DNA of 64,000 bases, from the NCBI RefSeq assembly GCF_004114955.1, contig NZ_CP030053.1, positions 4,154,001 to 4,218,000 of the forward strand, read 5' to 3'. The position numbers were made by a program, and so were the translations under genes. Under the pieces are notes generated by a model. That model saw nothing but the letters and a program-made list of their open reading frames with translations, ran no database searches and was not told the DNA's origin. How positions within the stretch are numbered: the first letter of the stretch is position 1; each line of letters begins with the position of its first letter. This document shows positions 1-8,081 of this stretch, piece by piece. This DNA comes from Bradyrhizobium guangzhouense. GTDB lineage: Bacteria > Pseudomonadota > Alphaproteobacteria > Rhizobiales > Xanthobacteraceae.

Positions 1-19
1 CTTTGAGTTGGCTCACAGA

Positions 20-45
20 GGTGGATTACGCTTCGCTAATCCACC
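20..45. repeat. Small palindromic repeat (REP-like)
   Basis: A perfect 9-base inverted repeat, ggtggatta (20-28) and taatccacc (37-45), flanks an 8-base loop. The same arms recur at 4415-4446, so this is a dispersed palindromic element rather than a gene-specific site. Confidence 0.7.
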
Positions 46-109
46 CTACGTTGTTGCGCCGAGACGCATCGATCAAACACGCGCAAGCCATCCCCCCGGC
101 AACCACCGG

Positions 110-131
110 CTACTGGGCATGGGGTCGTTTT
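110..131 (+). repeat. Dispersed 22-base repeat, copy 1 (diverged)
   Basis: Matches 20 of 22 bases of a sequence also found at 4764-4785 (plus) and 28348-28369 (minus); the shared core is catgggg followed by a T-rich run. Function unknown. All three copies lie outside genes. Confidence 0.6.
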
Positions 132-298
132 CGATATTTTGCGAGGCTTGCAGCTCGGCGCCTTCGCCGGCGCTTGTTGTGGAATTCGAAGCCCTCGGGA
201 ACCGCTGTCATCAAACTGAAACACACGCGCTCTAACGCCCTGCCAGGGCCGTCTTGCCGGAGGCGCCCATCCGCTAGACAGCCCCGACAGAGCGCGCC

Positions 299-1150
299 AT
301 GCCCTTCAAGTTCATCCATATCACCGACACGCACCTGGCCAACCCCGGGCTGAAGCTCTACGGCCTCGATCCGCGCGCGCGGCTGGACGCGGCGATCGCC
401 GACATCAACAAGCACCAGTCCGATGCCGCCTTTGCAGTCGTGACGGGCGACCTCACTCATTGGGGCGAGCCTGAATCCTACGCCAATTTCGCCGAGGCGA
501 TGGCGGCGCTGAAGATCCCCTACATCGCCATGGTCGGCAATCACGACAAGCGCGTCGCCTGCCTCGACGGACTGAAAGCCGCGCCGCGCGATCCCAACGG
601 TTTCGTCCAGGGCACCCGCACCACCGAGCACGGCCTGTTCGTCTTCCTCGACACGCTGGACGAGACCAGCCATGCCGGCGAGATGTGCGCGAAACGCTTC
701 GATTGGCTGGCGAAGACGTTTCAAAGCGCGCCCGCCGACATGCCGTTCGTCGTCTTCATGCATCATCCGCCCTTCCCGGTCGGCGTCCACGCGATGGACG
801 AGATCGGGCTGAAGCAGAGCGCGGAGTTTGCCGAAGTGATCGCGCCCTACCGGTCGCGCATCCGCCACCTGTTCTTCGGCCATGTGCACCGCCCGATCTT
901 CGGCAGCTACGGCAAGATTCCGTTCTCGACGCTGCGCGGCACCAACCACCAGGTCTGGTTCGAGCTCGACGCCAACGCCGCCGACCATCTGGCAAGCCAC
1001 GAGCCACCGGCCTATGGCGTGGTGTTGATCGACGACGACAACCTCGTCGTGCACAGCCACGACTTCCTCGACACCAGTCTGCGCTTCCCCTTCGAGCCGC
1101 CCGCGGGCGTGGACGGCCGCGACTATGCGCTCAATTTCCCGGCGCGGTGA
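299..1150 (+). CDS. Metallophosphoesterase, GpdQ/CpdA-like phosphodiesterase
   Basis: A 283-residue cytoplasmic calcineurin-like phosphoesterase with no signal peptide. All metal-binding blocks are present in order: ITDTHLA (D10, H12), TGDLTHWG (D51), MVGNHDKR (N81, H82), FMHHPPF (H155/H156) and FFGHVHRP (H195, H197). This block set is typical of class III cyclic-nucleotide phosphodiesterases and of GpdQ, which cleaves glycerophosphodiesters to glycerol 3-phosphate. It sits one base from a permease gene of a Ugp-like importer (stop at 1150, next ATG at 1152), so co-transcription is very likely. From that context I infer it hydrolyses an imported phosphodiester, but cAMP phosphodiesterase activity cannot be excluded from sequence. 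Confidence 0.85.
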   Translation: MPFKFIHITDTHLANPGLKLYGLDPRARLDAAIADINKHQSDAAFAVVTGDLTHWGEPESYANFAEAMAALKIPYIAMVGNHDKRVACLDGLKAAPRDPNGFVQGTRTTEHGLFVFLDTLDETSHAGEMCAKRFDWLAKTFQSAPADMPFVVFMHHPPFPVGVHAMDEIGLKQSAEFAEVIAPYRSRIRHLFFGHVHRPIFGSYGKIPFSTLRGTNHQVWFELDANAADHLASHEPPAYGVVLIDDDNLVVHSHDFLDTSLRFPFEPPAGVDGRDYALNFPAR

Positions 1151-1151
1151 C

Positions 1152-2102
1152 ATGAGCCTCGCTGAACCCGCGGCCCTCCCCGTCGCGGCATCGGCGCCGC
1201 CGCGCCTGAACATCGCGATGCGGTTCACGACCCGCTTCAAAGCCTCGCTGCCGGCCTATCTGCTGCTGCTGCCCTCGCTGATCTTCCTCGCGCTGTTCAC
1301 CTATGGCGCGATGGGCCGCGTGATCATCGATGCGCTCTACCAGCGCGCCACGCCCAAGGCGCCGCTTCGCTTCGTCGGCCTGGACAATATCGCGGCGGTG
1401 CTGGCGGACCCCGCCTTCACCGGCGCCGTCGTCAACAATCTGATCTACGCGGTCGGCACCGCGATCCCGAGCATCGGCCTTGCGCTGCTGTTCGCGCTGG
1501 CGCTGGCGCGGACCAATGTCGTGACAAGCGCGCTGCGGGCCGCGCTGTTCCTGCCGGTGCTGATCCCGATGGTCGCGGCATCGGCGCTGTTCCTGTTCAT
1601 CTTCCTGCCCAATGTCGGCCTGCTCGACTACTATCTCGGCCGGCTGCTGCCGGTGCTGCCGAACTGGCTCGGCGACCCCGATATCGCGCTCTACGCGATC
1701 ATGATCATCACGATCTGGAAGAACGCCGGCTACTACATGCTGTTCTTCCTGGCCGGCCTCCAGGCCGTGCCCGAGGATGTGATGGAAGCCGCGCATCTCG
1801 ATGGCGCCGGTCCCTTCATGCGGCTGCGCTACATCATCCTGCCCGAGCTCAAGCCGACCTTCCTGTTCGTCATTGTCATCGCCACGCTCAATGCGGTGAC
1901 GCAGGTCGACCACGTCTTCGTCATGACCAAGGGCGGTCCGTCGAACGCCACCAACCTCGTGCTGTTCTACATCTATCAGCAGGCCGTCGAGCATTACGAC
2001 ATCGGCATGGCTTCGGCCGCAACGCTGCTGACCCTCGCCGCCCTGATGGCGCTCACCGCACTGTCGTTCCGCACCATGGCGAAGCGCGAGGGCGGGCCAT
2101 GA
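1152..2102 (+). CDS. ABC sugar/glycerophosphate transporter permease, UgpA-like
   Basis: A 316-residue inner-membrane permease of the MalF/UgpA type. It has six clear hydrophobic segments and the cytoplasmic EAA loop (EAAHLDGAGPFMRLRYI, around residues 215-235) that docks with the ATPase. The start is taken at ATG 1152, just after the phosphoesterase stop; an in-frame ATG at 1125 would overlap that gene by 26 bases. The C-terminus overlaps the next permease start by four bases. No ATPase gene is present in this operon inside the window, so it must lie upstream or elsewhere. Confidence 0.88.
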   Translation: MSLAEPAALPVAASAPPRLNIAMRFTTRFKASLPAYLLLLPSLIFLALFTYGAMGRVIIDALYQRATPKAPLRFVGLDNIAAVLADPAFTGAVVNNLIYAVGTAIPSIGLALLFALALARTNVVTSALRAALFLPVLIPMVAASALFLFIFLPNVGLLDYYLGRLLPVLPNWLGDPDIALYAIMIITIWKNAGYYMLFFLAGLQAVPEDVMEAAHLDGAGPFMRLRYIILPELKPTFLFVIVIATLNAVTQVDHVFVMTKGGPSNATNLVLFYIYQQAVEHYDIGMASAATLLTLAALMALTALSFRTMAKREGGP

Positions 2103-2968
2103 AACTGATCGATCGGCTCTACAAGGACGCTCCGCTCGCCACCCGCAACGAGATCACGCCCAAACTCGGCTTCTTGCTGACCGTGCTGCTCGCGTTCGCC
2201 TGGCTGATCCCGTTCCTGTGGATGGGGGTTGCGACCCTGCGCCCCTCCTCCGACGGCATCAACCTGATGGCCGAGCTGATCCCGAGCTTCAAACCGACGC
2301 TCGACAATATGAGGGACGCCTGGGAGATCGGCGACTTCCCGCGCTACTTCCTCAACACCACGATCATCTGCACCGGCATTCTCCTGGTGCAGTTCTTTAC
2401 GATCACCCTTGCAGGCTTTGCGTTTGCGCGGCTCGATTTCGCCGGCAAGACGCTGATCTTCTATCTGTTCCTGATGCAGCTGATGCTGGTGCCGGTGCTG
2501 CTGATCGTACCGAACCTGCGCATCATCGCGCAGTTCGGCCTCTACGACACGCTCGCCGGCGTGATGATGCCGTTCTTCGCCTCCGCCTTCGGCACCTTCC
2601 TGATGCGACAAGCGTTCGAAGCGATTCCGACCGAACTGGAAGACGCGGCGCTGATCGATGGCGCCAGCCTGATCCAGCGCATCCGCCACATCTACGTGCC
2701 GCTGTCGATCCCGAGCTTCTCGGCCTTCGCCATCATCTCCGTGACCAGCCACTGGAACGACTTCCTGTGGCCGCTGATGGTGATCAATTCGCCGGACAAG
2801 CGGCCGCTCACGGTCGGCCTCTCGGTCTTCACCGCGACCGCGGAAGGCACGCAGGCCTGGGGCACCATCGCCGCAGGCACGCTGATGGTGATCGCACCGC
2901 TGCTCATCACCTTCCTGATCTTCCAGAAGCGTTTCATCAGCTCTTTCGTCACCTCAGGCATCAAATAG
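2099..2968 (+). CDS. ABC sugar/glycerophosphate transporter permease, UgpE-like
   Basis: A 289-residue MalG/UgpE-type permease, the second half of the heterodimeric channel. It has an N-terminal membrane segment followed by a periplasmic stretch, five further hydrophobic helices and the EAA loop (LEDAALIDGASLIQRIRHI, around residues 180-200). The ATG at 2099 overlaps the TGA of the preceding permease (ATGA), a sign of translational coupling. The protein ends in a basic tail ('SFVTSGIK'), as is usual for MalG-like permeases. The binding-protein gene starts 11 bases further on. Confidence 0.9.
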   Translation: MKLIDRLYKDAPLATRNEITPKLGFLLTVLLAFAWLIPFLWMGVATLRPSSDGINLMAELIPSFKPTLDNMRDAWEIGDFPRYFLNTTIICTGILLVQFFTITLAGFAFARLDFAGKTLIFYLFLMQLMLVPVLLIVPNLRIIAQFGLYDTLAGVMMPFFASAFGTFLMRQAFEAIPTELEDAALIDGASLIQRIRHIYVPLSIPSFSAFAIISVTSHWNDFLWPLMVINSPDKRPLTVGLSVFTATAEGTQAWGTIAAGTLMVIAPLLITFLIFQKRFISSFVTSGIK

Positions 2969-2979
2969 GAGATTTTCCG

Positions 2980-4314
2980 ATGCTGTTCTCCCGCCGGCTC
3001 ATGCTCGGCCTCGCCATGGCAGGCACTCTGGCAAGTGCGCTCGCCTTCCCGGCTCTCGCCGGTGAAGGTCCAACCGAGATCGACCTGTTCTTCCCCGTGC
3101 CCGTCGACGGCAAGCTCGCCCGCGACATGGGCACCTTGATCAAGGAGTTCAACGACGGTCACCCCGACATCAAGGCGACCGCGGTCTACACCGGCTCCTA
3201 TGACGACACGCTGATCAAGACGCGCGCCTCGATCAAGGCCGGCAAGCCGCCGGCCGCAGTGATCATGTCGGCCAACTTCCTGCTCGACATGCAGATCGAG
3301 AGCGAGCTGACCAATCTCGATCCGTTGATCAAGGCGGACGGCACCACCAAAGAGCAATTTCTCGGTCAGTTTTTCCCCGCGCTCAGCGGCAATGCGGTGA
3401 TCAATCGCTCCGTCTACGGCGTCCCCTTCCAAAATTCGACGCCGCTGCTCTACATCAACGCCGACAAGGCCAAGGAAGCCGGCCTCGATCCGAACAAGCC
3501 GCCGCAGACCTGGGCCGAACTGACCGACTGGGCCAAGAAGCTCACCAAGCGTGAGGGCGACAAGGTCACGCAATGGGGAATCGCGATCCCCTGCGCCTAT
3601 GACTATTGCGGCTGGATGATGGAAACGCTCACCATGACCAATGGCGGGCGCTACTACAACGAGGAGTTCGGCGGCGAAGTCTATTACGACACGCCCTCCA
3701 TGCTGGGCGCACTGACCTGGTGGAGCGAGCTCGTGAGCAAGCACAAGGTTCACCCGCCCGGCGCCACGCCCGGCCCTGCCGTCAGCACCTCCTTCATATC
3801 AGGCAACGCCGCGATGATGATGCTCTCGACGGGCTCGCTGACCTACGTGCGCGAGAACGCCAAGTTCAACTACAAGGTCGCTTTCATTCCGCGCAACGTG
3901 CGCAATGCCGTGCCGATCGGCGGCGCCTCGCTGATCATTCCGGCGGGCGTCGAAGCCGACAAGCAGAAGGCCGCCTGGACGCTGATCAAGTGGATGACCT
4001 CGCCCGAGAAGAGCGCCTGGTGGAGCCGGGCCACCGGCTATTTCGCGCCCAACATGGCCGCCTACAAGACCCCCGACATGATCGACTTCCTCAACAAGAA
4101 CCCGGACGCCAAGACCGCCGTCGAACAGCTCGACGTCGCAAAGCCCTGGTTCGCGACCTACAAGACCGTGCCGGTCCGCAAGAATCTCGAGGACGAGGTC
4201 ATGCTGGTCCTCAACGGCAAGAAGCAGCCGAAGGAAGCCCTCGTCGCGGCCCAGAAGGCGGCGGATGAGACGCTGAAGCCGTACAATGCGGAGACGTCGC
4301 TGAAGCTGCCGTAA
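2980..4314 (+). CDS. ABC transporter periplasmic binding protein, UgpB-like
   Basis: A 444-residue extracytoplasmic solute-binding protein of family 1. Residues 1-27 form a Sec signal peptide with a basic start, a hydrophobic core and an 'ALA' cleavage site. The mature part carries UgpB-like features: the early Y-x-G-x-Y-D segment around residue 65, Trp-rich walls (WMMETL, WWSEL), 'STGSL' and 'IGGASL' in the binding cleft. An AGGAG-like ribosome site lies just before ATG 2980. It is the last gene of the operon. Together with the GpdQ-like enzyme this suggests uptake of glycerol 3-phosphate or a glycerophosphodiester, although a sugar cannot be ruled out. Confidence 0.88.
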   Translation: MLFSRRLMLGLAMAGTLASALAFPALAGEGPTEIDLFFPVPVDGKLARDMGTLIKEFNDGHPDIKATAVYTGSYDDTLIKTRASIKAGKPPAAVIMSANFLLDMQIESELTNLDPLIKADGTTKEQFLGQFFPALSGNAVINRSVYGVPFQNSTPLLYINADKAKEAGLDPNKPPQTWAELTDWAKKLTKREGDKVTQWGIAIPCAYDYCGWMMETLTMTNGGRYYNEEFGGEVYYDTPSMLGALTWWSELVSKHKVHPPGATPGPAVSTSFISGNAAMMMLSTGSLTYVRENAKFNYKVAFIPRNVRNAVPIGGASLIIPAGVEADKQKAAWTLIKWMTSPEKSAWWSRATGYFAPNMAAYKTPDMIDFLNKNPDAKTAVEQLDVAKPWFATYKTVPVRKNLEDEVMLVLNGKKQPKEALVAAQKAADETLKPYNAETSLKLP

Positions 4315-4335
4315 GCAGCCTCTGTGACTTCGTAA

Positions 4336-4388
4336 GGTGGGTTAGCTGGGCGAAGGCGCGAAGCGCAGTTCGCCCAGCGTAACCCACC
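4336..4388. repeat. Long imperfect palindrome after the transporter operon
   Basis: Arms ggtgggtta (4336-4344) and taacccacc (4380-4388) extend inward through ctgggcgaa and ttcgcccag, giving a stem of about 18 pairs with one bulge. It lies 22 bases after the binding-protein stop. It may end or stabilise the transcript, but there is no T-run, so it is better seen as a dispersed palindromic repeat. Confidence 0.65.
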
Positions 4389-4414
4389 TCCTCTGCCCCC
4401 GCGGATAGAACAGT

Positions 4415-4446
4415 GGTGGATTACGCCTTCGGCTAACTAATCCACC
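4415..4446. repeat. Small palindromic repeat (REP-like), second copy
   Basis: Inverted arms ggtggatta (4415-4423) and taatccacc (4438-4446), the same arms as at 20-45 but with a longer loop. Adjacent to the larger palindrome at 4336-4388. Confidence 0.7.
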
Positions 4447-4948
4447 CAACGGCCTCAGAGGTTGTCAGCACGATCTTGCCGAGCTGCGTATTCACTTCCG
4501 AACACCGCTCACCAAACGCCGCGCGGGAGCCATCTCCGAAAAGGGCCAGCATGGCATCGTGCCACTGTTTTGCCCGACGCTGCAAGCAATATTCGATAAA
4601 TACGAAATTATGCAATTCTGAGATCGCCGCCGACCGACGACAGGCTGGTTACGACAACGAACCCGCGCCGCAGATGCAGCGACCCTTGCCGGGCTGCCGT
4701 CGATTTGCTCGACTCTGCAATGACATGACCAAGTGCACTTCGCGCCAGCGAGCAATCGCGCCTCTACTGTGCATGGGGTTGTTTTCGTGTCTTGCAGGAG
4801 GTCGAGCCGGCAACGAGGGAGGCGAGCACCGCCCGCATCGCTTCGGGCTGACATCGCCCATTAACCCCCCGTCCACCATCCGGCTGCCCGCCCGGCCGGT
4901 AACCATGGGAATTAACAGACCCTCAATGCACCCTCGACAAATCTACCG
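4447..4948. other. Intergenic stretch without a supported gene
   Basis: About 500 bases between the palindromes and a small ORF. A 60-codon minus-strand frame (4433-4615, TTG start, stop inside the palindrome) and longer plus-strand frames show no known motif or ribosome site. The only recognised element is the 22-base dispersed repeat at 4764. Confidence 0.5.
4764..4785 (+). repeat. Dispersed 22-base repeat, copy 2
   Basis: Identical over 22 bases to the minus-strand copy at 28348-28369 (begins ctactgtgcatgggg) and 20/22 to 110-131. Confidence 0.7.
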
Positions 4949-5080
4949 ATGTTTCTGGAGATTTCCGCCGTGGATTTGTTGGTTTTCGAGTTCCTGGGGT
5001 TGGCGCTGGTTGGCATGTGCCTGGTGGTGGTGGCGCTGCCCTGCGCCCGCAAATCCTCGCACCGGATCCGTTACGAATAG
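4949..5080 (+). CDS. Small putative single-pass membrane protein
   Basis: A 43-codon ORF ending at TAG 5078-5080. It encodes an acidic start, a hydrophobic stretch of about 20 residues (LLVFEFLGLALVGMCLVVVA) and a basic tail (RKSSHRIRYE), the layout of a small inner-membrane protein with the tail in the cytoplasm. A GTG at 4970 is the better start: GGAG at 4957-4960 lies nine bases before it, giving 36 residues. Nothing about its function can be read. It stands 117 bases before rnd. It could be a chance ORF, but the TM-plus-basic-tail pattern argues for a real gene. Confidence 0.4.
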   Translation: MFLEISAVDLLVFEFLGLALVGMCLVVVALPCARKSSHRIRYE

Positions 5081-5197
5081 GAATTTTGCCCGCTTCAGGC
5101 GATTCTGGCCCCGATGCAAGGCTCGAATTCGCTTAGAGCCCCTTGACATCACAGCGCTTTCGGCAGAACGGCTGATACCAAGTGTCATGGGCCGTTC

Positions 5198-6346
5198 ATG
5201 GATTTAATTACCACCACCGCTGACCTCGCGGCTGCCTGCAGCCGGCTGGCCAAGCACCCCGTCATTACTGTCGATACCGAGTTCCTGCGCGAGACCACCT
5301 ATTACCCGCTGCTGTGCGTGGTGCAGATGGCCAGCCCCGAGGAAGCGATCGTCATCGACACCCTGGCCGAGGGTATCGACCTCAAGCCGTTCTTCGAGCT
5401 GATGGCCAACGAGGCCGTGCTGAAGGTCTTTCACGCCGCGCGACAGGACATCGAGATCATCTGGCATCAGGCCAATATCATCCCGCATCCGGTGTTCGAC
5501 ACCCAGGTCGCGGCCATGGTGCTCGGCTATGGCGACAGCATCGCCTACGACGCCCTGGTCGAGAAGGTCACCGGCCACCGCCCGGACAAGACCCACCGCT
5601 TCACCGACTGGTCGCGCCGGCCGCTGACCAAGGAGCAGATGCATTACGCGGTCTCCGACGTCACGCATTTGCGCGACGTCTTTGCCGCGCTCGACGCGGA
5701 CCTCAAGAAGCGCCGCCGCAGCGAATGGGTCTCCATCGAGATGGAGATCCTGACCTCACCCAAGACCTACGATTTCCACCCGGAGCGCGCCTGGGAACGG
5801 CTGAAGACGCGCGTGCGCAAGCCGAAGGACCTCGCCGTCCTGATGGAGGTCGCAGCCTGGCGGGAGCAGGAGGCCCAGAGCCGCGACGTCCCGCGCGGCC
5901 GCGTGCTGCGCGACGAGGCCATCAGCGACATCGCCACCCACGCACCGAACACGCTGGAGAAGCTCGCCCATCTGCGCTCGGTGCCGAAGGGGTTCGAGAA
6001 GTCCAAATGGGGCGCGGATATCGTCGCCGCCGTCGAGCGCGGTCTGGCGCGGGATTTCTCGACGCTGCCGAAGCTGGAGAAGCCGCGCAACAATTCCAAT
6101 GGCGCGGCGACCGTCGAGCTGTTGAAGGTGTTGCTGCGCATGACCGCCGAGCGTCACGCAGTGGCGAGCAAGGTGATCGCGACCGTCGACGATCTCGAAG
6201 AGATCGCAGCCGATGACGACGCCGACGTGCCGGCCCTGCGCGGCTGGCGCCGCGAGCTGTTCGGCGATGCCGCGCTGAAGCTCAAGCGCGGCGAGCTCGC
6301 GCTTGCGATCGAGAAGGGCCGCGTGATCGGGGTCCAGCGCGCGTAG
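5198..6346 (+). CDS. rnd: Ribonuclease D
   Basis: A 382-residue 3'-5' exoribonuclease involved in maturing tRNA 3' ends. The N-terminal DEDDy exonuclease domain has all its metal residues: D26 and E28 in VDTEF, D84 in ARQDIEIIW, and Y150/D154 in [12 protein letters not shown]. An HRDC nucleic-acid-binding domain follows at about residues 205-290. Length matches the family. ATG 5198 directly precedes the conserved DLITTTADL start. It appears to be transcribed alone; a strong palindromic repeat lies just downstream at 6389. Confidence 0.95.
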   Translation: MDLITTTADLAAACSRLAKHPVITVDTEFLRETTYYPLLCVVQMASPEEAIVIDTLAEGIDLKPFFELMANEAVLKVFHAARQDIEIIWHQANIIPHPVFDTQVAAMVLGYGDSIAYDALVEKVTGHRPDKTHRFTDWSRRPLTKEQMHYAVSDVTHLRDVFAALDADLKKRRRSEWVSIEMEILTSPKTYDFHPERAWERLKTRVRKPKDLAVLMEVAAWREQEAQSRDVPRGRVLRDEAISDIATHAPNTLEKLAHLRSVPKGFEKSKWGADIVAAVERGLARDFSTLPKLEKPRNNSNGAATVELLKVLLRMTAERHAVASKVIATVDDLEEIAADDDADVPALRGWRRELFGDAALKLKRGELALAIEKGRVIGVQRA

Positions 6347-6388
6347 CTGGCCCACGAACGCCTATGGCTGGCACAATGCCAACCGCGG

Positions 6389-6475
6389 CGTCATTGCGAG
6401 GAGCTCTTGCGACGAGGCAATCCAGACTGTTTGCGAGGAGACATTCTGGATTGCTTCGCTACGCTCGCAATGACG
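6389..6475. repeat. Dispersed palindromic repeat with perfect 12-base ends
   Basis: Terminal arms cgtcattgcgag (6389-6400) and ctcgcaatgacg (6464-6475) are perfect inverted repeats, and a nested pair caatccaga/tctggattg lies within. This sequence type is one of the most common intergenic repeats in Bradyrhizobium-like genomes. It separates the convergent genes rnd and the aminotransferase and may act as a bidirectional transcript end. Confidence 0.8.
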
Positions 6476-6498
6476 GAATTTGACGCGACAGTGTGACC

Positions 6499-7881
6499 CT
6501 ACGCCGGCGTCAGCTTCGCGACCTCCGGCTTCATATCATCCAACACCCCGGTCATCGCCGCGACCAGCTCGTCGATCTGGGCCTTGGTGGTAATCAAGGG
6601 CGGGCAGATCGCGATGGCATCGAGCATGTTGCGCGAAATCACGCCGCGCTCCTGCAGCATGCGGCTGGCCATGCCGCCGACGGCGCCGGGCGTCGCGGCC
6701 GCAGTCTTGCGGCCCTTGTCCAGCACGAGCTCGAGCGCTGCAATCATGCCGACGCCGCGGACTTCGCCGACCAGCGGATGGCTGATGAGCTCGCGAAGCT
6801 TGCCCTGCATGTAGCCGCCGAGCTCGGCGGCATGCGCGACGAGGCCGCGCTCCTCGATGATCCTGAGGTTTTCCAGCGCAACCGCCGAGCCGACCGGATG
6901 GCCACCGGCCGTGAAGCCGTGGCCGAGCACGCCGATCTTGTTGCTCTCGTCCGCGATCGGCTCGAACATGCGCTCGTTCATGATGATCGCCGACAGCGGG
7001 AAGTAACTGGAGGTGATCTGCTTGGAAACCACGATCGCATCGGGCTTGATGCCGTAGGTCTCGCAGCCGAACATCTTGCCGGTGCGGCCGAAGCCGCAGA
7101 TCACCTCGTCGGCGATCAGCAGGATGTCGTACTTCTTCAGCACCGCCTGGATCTTGTCCCAATAGGTCGCCGGCGGCACGATGACGCCGCCCGCCCCCAT
7201 CACCGGCTCGCCGAAGAAGGCGGCGATCGTGTCCGGGCCTTCCTTCTGGATCAGCGCGTCGAGCTCGTCGGCCCGGCGTGTCGCGAAGGCCTCCTCGCCC
7301 TCGCCCGGCGCACCGTCCTTGTAGAAATGCGGCGAGCCGGTGTGCAGGATATTTGGCAGCGGCAGGTCGAACGAGCGATGATTGTTCGGAAGGCCCGTGA
7401 GGCTGGCGGACGCGATGGTGACGCCGTGATAGGCGCGCATTCGGCTGATGATCTTCTTTTTCTGCGGCTGGCCAAGCGAATTGGAGCGGTAAGCAATCAA
7501 CTTGAGGACGGTGTCGTTCGCCTCCGAGCCGGAATTGGTGAAGAACACCTTGCTCATCGGCACAGGCGCGAGCGCGACCAGCTTCTCGGCGAGGTCGATC
7601 GAAGGCCCGTGCGATTTGGCCGAGAAAGTGTGATAGAAAGGCAGCGCCCGCATCTGCTTGTGCGCGGCTTCCACCAGCCGCTTCTCGTTGAAGCCGAGCC
7701 CGACGCTCCACAGGCCCGCCATCGCCTCGAAATAGCGTTTGCCTGACGCGTCGAACACGTAGGGCCCCTCGCCGCGCTCGATCACCAGAGGGCCGGCCTG
7801 CTGATGGGCGCGCGCGTTGGTGTAGGCATGGAGCTGGTAGGCCACATCGCGAGCTTCTTGCGAATTGGGCAGCATCGTCAT
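6499..7881 (-). CDS. Class III (omega) aminotransferase, PLP-dependent
   Basis: A 460-residue fold-type I PLP enzyme related to beta-alanine/GABA:pyruvate aminotransferases. Visible features are the cofactor loop TNSGSEAND, the LLIADEVICGFGRTG segment with the PLP-binding Asp (about D258) and the Schiff-base Lys (about K287) in SKQITSSYFPL. The start is placed at 7881, where AGGGA lies nine bases upstream; an in-frame ATG at 7908 lacks a good site. It follows the MFS gene on the same strand after 200 bases, so it may belong to the same IclR-controlled unit. Its donor amine cannot be told from sequence. Confidence 0.88.
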   Translation of the reverse strand: MTMLPNSQEARDVAYQLHAYTNARAHQQAGPLVIERGEGPYVFDASGKRYFEAMAGLWSVGLGFNEKRLVEAAHKQMRALPFYHTFSAKSHGPSIDLAEKLVALAPVPMSKVFFTNSGSEANDTVLKLIAYRSNSLGQPQKKKIISRMRAYHGVTIASASLTGLPNNHRSFDLPLPNILHTGSPHFYKDGAPGEGEEAFATRRADELDALIQKEGPDTIAAFFGEPVMGAGGVIVPPATYWDKIQAVLKKYDILLIADEVICGFGRTGKMFGCETYGIKPDAIVVSKQITSSYFPLSAIIMNERMFEPIADESNKIGVLGHGFTAGGHPVGSAVALENLRIIEERGLVAHAAELGGYMQGKLRELISHPLVGEVRGVGMIAALELVLDKGRKTAAATPGAVGGMASRMLQERGVISRNMLDAIAICPPLITTKAQIDELVAAMTGVLDDMKPEVAKLTPA

Positions 7882-8081
7882 CGCGGGATTCCCTAACTGG
7901 TGCGTCATCGGACATCATGACGCAGCCTCCATCCGAAGACGGGGCTTGTCCAAACAAAACGTCGATACCTTGGCTATTGCGGGGCGCCGCAACTTGCAAC
8001 GCCATTTCGTTGACAGCAGGTGCACATGAGCGTTGCAGGAACGCAGCGCTGGCGTTTCGGCATCTGGCCGCCTCGCCGCGG

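Larger units (their letters stand above)
1..298. other. Intergenic region before the phosphoesterase gene
   Basis: No convincing coding region is seen here. It holds a short palindromic repeat near base 20 and a copy of a dispersed 22-base repeat near base 110, both annotated separately. Reading frames through it have no recognisable protein features. The promoter of the downstream operon may lie here or further upstream outside the window. Confidence 0.6.

Noticed and set aside
110..1240. Long minus-strand frame opposite the phosphoesterase gene
   Set aside because: It is antisense to a gene with complete catalytic motifs, has an odd composition rich in Arg/Val/Glu, and shows no domain of its own.
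4336..4388. Rho-independent terminator of the transporter operon
   Set aside because: The hairpin is strong but has no following T-run, and its form matches repeat elements elsewhere in the window.
4433..4615. 60-codon minus-strand frame after the transporter operon
   Set aside because: Its stop lies in a repeat palindrome, the start is TTG with no ribosome site and no homology could be read. It may be a decayed remnant but nothing supports this.
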